Part shown: positions 57,541-64,000 of the stretch, piece after piece | Layout of the letters: the number at the start of each line of letters is the position of its first letter | Position numbering within the stretch: position 1 is the first letter of the stretch | Assembly: GCA_025024175.1 (NCBI GenBank) | Contig: QCXZ01000053.1 | Coordinates: forward strand, 12,896,001 to 12,960,000 | Origin: Rhyzopertha dominica | Lineage: Eukaryota; Arthropoda; Insecta; Coleoptera; Bostrichidae | DNA: 64,000 bases | Direction: 5' to 3' | Notes under the pieces: model-generated | What the model saw: only the letters and a program-made list of their open reading frames with translations | Database searches by the model: none | Told to the model about the DNA's origin: nothing | Translations under genes and position numbers: made by a program

Positions 57541-58654
57541 CAGGGTTGGCATGATTAAAACAAAATGTTTAAAACAGAATGTTTTAAACTTGTTTAAAAT
57601 AACGCTTCTGTTTAAAACAAAGTTTTAAACAAATGTTTGAATCATTTGTTTTAAACAGTGTTTTTTTATTAATGTTTTAAACAGTGTTTTTTAACTACTA
57701 TCGTATGTGATTCATTAATTATTACTATTAGGCTAGTTTACCTTCCACAAATAGATAAACAGGATTATTAGTAATTACATATCTACATAATGTCACCTTA
57801 CATACAATGAATTGAATTCAAAACCAGGCCCAGTTTTTTATCGATTCAACAGTTATAGAAATTAATAATAAACTTAACATTTTTTCTGCAGCTATAAATT
57901 ATAAAACATTTGAAAATAACAAATAAAAATCTTAACCTTATCATGACATAAAAATTTGTATATCTGGTCCAATACAACAAAACAATAAGTTCAACACTTA
58001 CTAGATAATTATATATTTAGCATAGTAGAACAAATAGTTATCAGAATTTGGGAATATAAAAAACCATAAATAAGAAATAAAATATTTTTACTAGTGCAAG
58101 CATATATTTTTTGCACCCCTTCCATCGAGCTTGCATTGTACTATTTTGCACCTTAATTTTGTCGAAGTAATTCCACCCTGCATTATTTCTCCTACTGGTC
58201 ATTGTAATTGTTGAACTTTAAACATACAAGGTCGGTTCCTNTTCCCTTTGTTAAAGTTGATATNAGCTAAAATCCACCCAGTAATCAGTATGTGATTGGT
58301 CTGGATTTTAATAACAGAGTTGATTTTCGCTTAAAATAGGAAAGAAAAACCTGCTCATAACTAAAATTGTCGCGTAAACGCCGTACACATCGAATACAAA
58401 TGACAACAGGCAATCGTAGTCACCTAGGGATTTTTAGACAACTGCTAGGCTTTGCGTCATCTACTCCTATTTATGTTCACTAATACACATAGTAATTTGC
58501 ATGAGAGTGCATGTTTAAAACAGTGTTTAAAACGTTTTAAACATGTTTTTAACTAAGCAAGAAAAAAAACATGTTTAAAACAATTTAAACATGATTAAAT
58601 TTAAAAAGCTGTTTTGTTTAATTTAAAAAGAAACATGTTTTTTTGCCAACCCTG
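57541..58654. mobile_element. 1.1-kb non-autonomous hAT-like element
   Basis: Left end CAGGGTTGGCA at 57541; right end TGCCAACCCTG ending 58654. GTTTAAAAC/GTTTTAAAC words are densely repeated in the first ~150 and last ~170 bases, as expected for subterminal transposase-binding repeats. The flanking 8-mers (CTATCCAA, CTACCCGT) agree at 5 of 8. No transposase. CAGGG..GGC ends fit hAT. Confidence 0.75.
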
Positions 58655-60759
58655 CTACCCGTCTACTACCCGAGGTTCCTTACTTATTGCCTGATGCGTG
58701 TTTTTAGAAACTCCTTTTGCTGCTAAAACTCGCCTACAATCAGAATAAATGTTTTAATAATTCATTCACTTAAATATAGTTAGATTCAGACTGCAATAAA
58801 TAAGTAAAAGAAAAATAATATTGAGTTACCTGTAGTTCTGCAATGGAATCGTAATACCATTTTCAGCTTTTTTCCGCATAAATTTAAAGCCTTCCTAACA
58901 ATTTCACGGTCTTGGTTGTGGACTGTCAAGCCTCTTTTGCGGACTTTCTGTGGTGCCATGTTATTAAAATACTAATAACACAACACTAATGAAAACCCAA
59001 TCTGAAACGTATTTTATTCTATTGCATGTGCTTTTAAAATAGACCTAATACACAGCTTAGCCTACCTAATAAAGTTTGGCTAAATTCTCCAGTGAACAAA
59101 TCTATTGGCACTTTTTAGCACACACGATGAAAACAGCCATCAAAAACTTTCAGAAAACAGAAAACACAACCAACACAAGGCATAGAGCGTCTGTGAATTG
59201 TCACTCTGAACAGAATAATAATAATAAGCTGTTCCGAAGCCTGTGGGATAATTATTCCAATTGCTGACCTTGTTCGAAAATAGAGCTACTGCGCAGTGAC
59301 GTCAGTGATGACGTCCTGTCACTTTCTCATATGAAACACACAGTAACACTTATAAAACGTTATATTGTAGTCGCAAGTGTTCAGGTCAGTTTTGTAATGT
59401 TCTATATACACCAAAAACTTTCAAATATATCCACTGAAACTTAAAAGAAAACGTCGATTTTCATTGTCAATGTTAAAACTACCTACATGCTTTGAACTAA
59501 AAGTAGGTAATTGACCACAGTGATGCCACCATAAGTCAACTCTGTCATTCTCGCTGAGGAGTGTTCACTGGTATCTTATGATGGCAATGAAAATATATCG
59601 TTGATGACGTAACTTTAACGTTCTGTATATAGCGGTATATATAGAATAATGCAATACCCATTATTTTTTATCTTTCGTGAATGTTAAAACACAAACGTCG
59701 AAAAATAAGTTATTTCATGTAAATGCTACAGTGAGCCGTTTTATGATAACGACTTAGCTATTTGTCGGATAGCTTGTATTCTTCTTTCGTTCTTGGATTG
59801 ATGCGGTTCTTATTTGTGTCCTTGCATAGTACATAAGGAAAAATCCAGTCCTAAATGAACGATAAAGCCTTTTATCAAATCAGATTCTACAGTTCTCAAT
59901 ATTCCATGTTGTTCATTAAGTGGGAATTCTACAAAGAATTAAAGGTGACCTCTGAAATTGACGTGATTTGAAATTCTAATGATCAAGAACGTTCACCCGC
60001 TAAGATATTTGTTATCTATTTAATAAACTTGAAGTAAAGAGGGATTATATGGTGCAAGATTGCAGTGCCACACGAAATGACTGATGTATAAATTTAGCAC
60101 TATAGATAATCCAATTGGGAGTACATTAAGACATAAACCATGTAGCGATAAGGGTCAGTCGTCGATAGTTCGAATATTAACAAAGAATAAACATAAATAA
60201 ATTCTCAATACAACGGCACCATGTACTAAAGGAAGGTTACTTTGACAATAGTATGCCGATTAATGGTCAATGGTCTCTATTTTGTTTCCTTATGAAGCAA
60301 CTTTTTACCCAAATAAATTTACAAACTGGCATGAGTGTCGTTAATAGTCCTTTGAATATCGTCAGGTCCTTAAAAATTAAATTTGTAGGCTGGCATTTTT
60401 AGCCAAAACGTATCAGTCTATGATTTGTAGAGGGAAATTTGACAGCAAATATAAGGTATCCAACCTATTGCGTGACAACATTATGCTTGGAATGTATTTT
60501 CCGATTAAAGAGACAAGGAGTAGCATTTGGTTTTAAGATAACTGCGCTTCATCACATTATGGAGTTTATGTTTGCTTCTATGTGAATTGTATTTCCCAGG
60601 TAGTTGGATAAGGCGTCGAGGATCTATCGAAAACCTGCTAATTTTTGTCATAAAATAAGCTGTTAGCAAGCTGCAGGGGTTCTTGAGGTTGAATATTTAT
60701 TTGCGCGAGTGATCTATTAATGATTAAATGTTATGAAATAAGGTAAAAGTAAAAAATTA
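58655..60759. other. Intergenic
   Basis: No gene. GATGACGTAACTTTAACG at about 59603 with GTATATAGCGGTATATATAG resembles the transposon end at 25.4 kb. A GTGACGTCA word lies near 59298. Confidence 0.4.
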
Positions 60760-63302
60760 CCGGGTCCATTAAAAAGCAGGTACGGAAATTCATTGCCACC
60801 AATGAACAACGGTTATGTCAATAATATAGACGCTTACAGTGAAAGTTACTATGTTAATAAGTTAAAAACCATTTTTTTTATGTACGGTATGAAGCAATGT
60901 ATTTCAGAGGCAACAAGAGGTACCGATACTAGTAGTACGCTCATTGATTATGTATTAACTAATTCAGAATATGTTGAGACAAGGGTGCATCCTGTCCCGA
61001 GAATCACTGACCATTATATCATTTCTGTAAGTGTTTGTGACTCAACACTAAAACTGAACAACCTAGTTAAAAAAATTCGTATAATGAATGATAGCAAACC
61101 AACTTCGAATGTGTAAATGGTCTTTGAACTCCGTTGATGTAGATAATCTGTACTTGGAATTTATAAAAAACTGTGAAGAAGTGGTCAATGCAGTTGCATC
61201 GATTATTACTTTTAATATAAAAAGTGGGTTACCTTGGTTTGATAGTGACGTTAAAAACAAAATTAGGAAACGGGACATTGCATATAAAGCGTTTAGGAGT
61301 AGTAACCAGCAAAGCAGGGTGCTCAGTTGGCAGCTGTATAAATCAAGGCGGAATGAGGTTGTAGGTTTACTTAGGGAGAAAAAGCGACGTTACTACCACA
61401 AAAAATTGATTGTTTTAAGGATAACTCCAGTATGATGTGGAAAATAAAATCAGTGTGACTATAGTTGTGTTCGTTTCCACTGTGATGATCATATGATTTT
61501 GGTAAGAGATACTGTGGAGATTGCGAATAGGTTCAATAATTATTTTATAGAAAGTATTGGTTCAATTGTCAGTGATATAGATTACAAAGATACATGTCAA
61601 TTTAAAAACAGCAATATGTATCCAAATTTATCGGAATTCAGCCGAGTGGATATGAGTCAACTAAGGAAAATAGTTAATAATCTGGATAATAAATTCAATG
61701 TGAATGATTGCACTAACTGTAGAATCCTAAAAAGAATATTTCAAACTATAGGTCATGTTATTTTGAATTTCATTAACACTTCACTGTTCACTGGTGCATG
61801 TGTGCCCAACTTAATTAAAATTAGTACTATATTTCTTATACCAAAGGTGGCAAACACNATCGAGNGCAGCGAATTTAGACCAATTAATACTGTGCCTGTT
61901 GTTGAGAAGGTATTGGAAATGGNAGTTTACAGACAACTCTTACAGCACGTAGAAAAATATGNAATATTGTTGCCTTATCAATCCGGACTTAGGCAAAATC
62001 ACTCTTGTGAGAGTGCCCTCCAGTTGACTCTCAGTAAATTTTATGCCGATATTAACACTAATAAGTATATTGTTTGTGTTTTTTTCGATTTGAAGCGAGC
62101 TTTTGAGACAATTGACAGGTCGATATTGCGTAGAAAATTATTTCAATATGGTTTTCAGGGAAAGGTGCACAAGTGGTTGGCTAATTATTTAAGTAGTAGA
62201 AAACAGAGAGTCAGGATTGGGGACATAGTTTCGGAAGAGGCGGTGAGTGAATGTGGGATACCTCAGGGGAGTGTGATAGGGCCTCTGTTGTTTACATTAT
62301 ATATTAATGATATTGATATGTTTGTTGGTTGTGATTTTGTAAATTTATTTGCAGATGATACATTACTCTTTGAAAATGATTGTAATTTAGATGTAGCAAT
62401 AGGAAAAATGTATAAAACTCTTGCAAAGGTAGAGCAGTATCTAGCTTCAAATAGATTAAAGCTTAATGTATCACAGACTAAGGGTATGATTGTGACTATT
62501 AAATACAAATATAAGTTTTTAGATTTAGATAAAATAGATTTGCATATTTGCAATTGTAGAATTGATATTGTAAGGATATATAAATACCTAGGTCTCACAA
62601 TTGACTGCTTGTTATCGTTTGATGAGCACTTTAACTACATGCAAAAGAAAATATCTAAAAAGTATTCTTTTTATCAAGAGTGGGTAAATTCCTTTCTATG
62701 GAAACCACCATTAGAATATATAAAACTATTATACAACCTCATTTTGAATACGGTGCGTCGATAGTGTTCCAGTTCGACCTTAACAAGATGTCTTGCTTAC
62801 AAAAACTTCAAAATCGTGCAATGAGAATTATTATAAAGTGTACCAGGCTCACGCCGATTAGGACTATGTTGACTGCTCTACGGTGGTTAAATATTGCGGA
62901 TATGGTGCTGTATCTTACGATGGTCTTTATATATAAAATAATAAATAATCTCATGCCACCTTACCTAACAGAAATGATAGTTAGGGCACACGATGTTCAT
63001 CAGTATGAAACTCGAAATGCTGGTGATATTTTTGTGAATAGAACTTACGCAACTGCCTCTAAATCTCTATTTTAAAGGTTTTATAAAATACAATTCATTG
63101 CCACTTTATGTTAGATCTGCTAAATCTCTTAGATGCTTCAAATCACGGTTGCTGGTTTATATTACGGGCACTGGGTAGCGTGCGAATATTGTTTAATTTG
63201 TTTTGGGTTGTTTGTTTTGTGTATTCATGTTGAACATTAAATAAATTAGTAAATGTTATTTTCCAATGTATCAAATACTAGCCTTGTGCTAATTAATAAA
63301 GT

Positions 63303-63365
<63 letters not shown>
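60760..63365 (+). mobile_element. 5'-truncated LINE (jockey/I group) with ATT tail
   Basis: Starts inside the endonuclease domain and runs through RT to a 3' UTR ending TTAATAAAGTGT and (ATT)n (63304-63365). Missing 5' sequence and a simple 3' tail are normal for target-primed LINE insertions. Four N positions fall in the RT part. Confidence 0.85.
60793..63178 (+). pseudogene. LINE ORF2: endonuclease end plus reverse transcriptase
   Basis: Non-LTR retrotransposon protein that nicks target DNA and copies its RNA there. Order: the C-terminal endonuclease part with SSTLIDYVLTNSEY and PRITDHYIISV (60945-61030); a linker with SGLPWFDSDVKNKIRKRDIA (61225); RT from 61493, with VCVFFDLKRAFETIDRSILR (motif A, catalytic D, about 62080), CGIPQGSVIGPLLFTLYIND (motif B, about 62255) and NLFADDTLLF (motif C, about 62345); then IVRIYKYLGLTIDCLLSFDE, the thumb, and a C-terminal region with LQNRAMRIIIKCTRLTPIR and VFIYKIINNLMPPYL. 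After a further shift at about 63073 the frame ends YNSLPLYVRSAKSLRCF to a TAG at 63176. Frameshifts near 61085, 61435-61490, 62690 and 63073 inactivate it. Confidence 0.85.
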
Positions 63366-63366
<1 letters not shown>

Positions 63367-64000
63367 GAATGATTAGAAAAAAGTATACATTTTGTTGGAA
63401 CCTTGATATCTACTAAAATAAAGCAGCCTATTTCGTACTTTTGACTAACATTATGTATTAGATTTTTCCTTCTTCCCCGTGACGAAGCCTTGACATTCTA
63501 ACGAAAAACTCGCTTTGACGTAAACATCCACCTTTGTGTACCCTCTTTCCAACCCCTCAGAGTGTTTATCTTGCCATCTAAGGACTCGGATCGCGTCAAT
63601 TTACATCAAACACAAACGAAACCGGAAACCGCCCGTCACTTCTCAATTCGCCGCACTTTTATCAAGTGAGCTTGCGTGCTGAAGCCATAATCTAGTTGTA
63701 TTTTTCATGTCAATCGTTAGTTATTTTCGCCTCGCTCTAAAACAAATTATACACGGTCTCAAAAGTTTGCGTCGTTAGTAGGGCAAGTAGGGTTGCAGCC
63801 GCTACCACAATCGATTATTGCGGTAAAAGTAAAAAAAAAGTAACTAGTGAAGGAAATACTTTTCCGCGATCCTCGCTTTGCTTATCGTGTCCGGTATGGC
63901 ATGAATTATTGGCAACTGTAGCTTTTATGTAGGGAGCCGCTACACCCTTGGGCGGAAGTTCGGTTAATTAATTTTAGATGTGATTCATTGCGTGTGCTAG
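63366..64000. promoter_or_regulatory. Candidate conserved non-coding island at the window end
   Basis: From about 63440 to the end the sequence is less AT-rich and repeat-free, with no coding frame of note. CACTTTTATCAAGTG (about 63655) and TTTATCTTGCC carry GATA/TTATC words. Regulatory role inferred from composition only; it could also be upstream sequence of a gene outside the window. Confidence 0.25.

Overview
The window looks like nuclear DNA of an insect or close arthropod relative. It is AT-rich, has no long open gene, and is packed with broken transposable elements of types common in insects: mariner, hAT-like and IS630/Tc1-like DNA transposons, Penelope-like elements (PLEs), jockey/I-group LINEs, many MITEs and foldbacks. 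I found no confident host protein-coding exon, so the window is probably intergenic or lies in a large intron. Single N characters occur mostly inside repeats.

Layout. 1-860: remnant of a repetitive insect ORF on the minus strand. 2.65-5.24 kb: foldback element with an internal array of about ten ~140-bp monomers, split by a TIR element that itself holds a 329-bp hAT MITE. 7.9-8.9 kb: two MITEs with a hammerhead ribozyme (HHR) between them. 10.85-12.5 kb: PLE reverse transcriptase pseudogene ending at a tRNA-like sequence. 13.7 kb: MITE. 16.3 kb: long (ATT)n tail. 19.9-24.2 kb: one HHR, then a two-unit HHR tandem element whose second unit is split by a 3-kb DNA transposon. 24.2-25.5 kb: related transposon ends and a foldback. 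27.3 kb: HHR. 29.7-31.5 kb: two PLE copies head to head. 32.7-33.4 kb: LINE remnant. 34.2-34.9 kb: small foldback copy, then a decayed HHR. 35.06-37.46 kb: long-TIR element holding a nearly intact mariner. 39.4-40 kb: direct duplication around a minisatellite. 41.0-41.5 kb: mariner fragment next to an HHR. 43.1-43.9 kb: MITE and inverted PLE ends. 47.3 kb: PLE tail. 51.0-52.9 kb: TIR element. 55.1 kb: PLE-type hairpin. 57.5-58.7 kb: hAT-like element. 60.8-63.4 kb: 5'-truncated LINE with an ATT tail. Several more GC-rich, repeat-free islands (9.5, 12.9, 18.9, 37.8, 55.8 and 63.6 kb) may be conserved regulatory DNA.

The most notable signal is the density of hammerhead ribozymes. Seven copies fall in three related sets (A: 20.7, 24.1, 27.3, 34.8 kb; B: 8.5, 41.4 kb; C: 19.9 kb). 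HHR-like motifs also sit in PLE ends at 29.8, 31.4, 43.5, 43.9 and 55.2 kb. Set A copies show paired base changes in two helices, so the fold has been kept while the sequence drifted. The tandem copy at 20.6-24.2 kb has the layout expected of an element whose transcript cuts itself into ~352-nt units. I recognise no protein or LTR in it, so the family may be undescribed.
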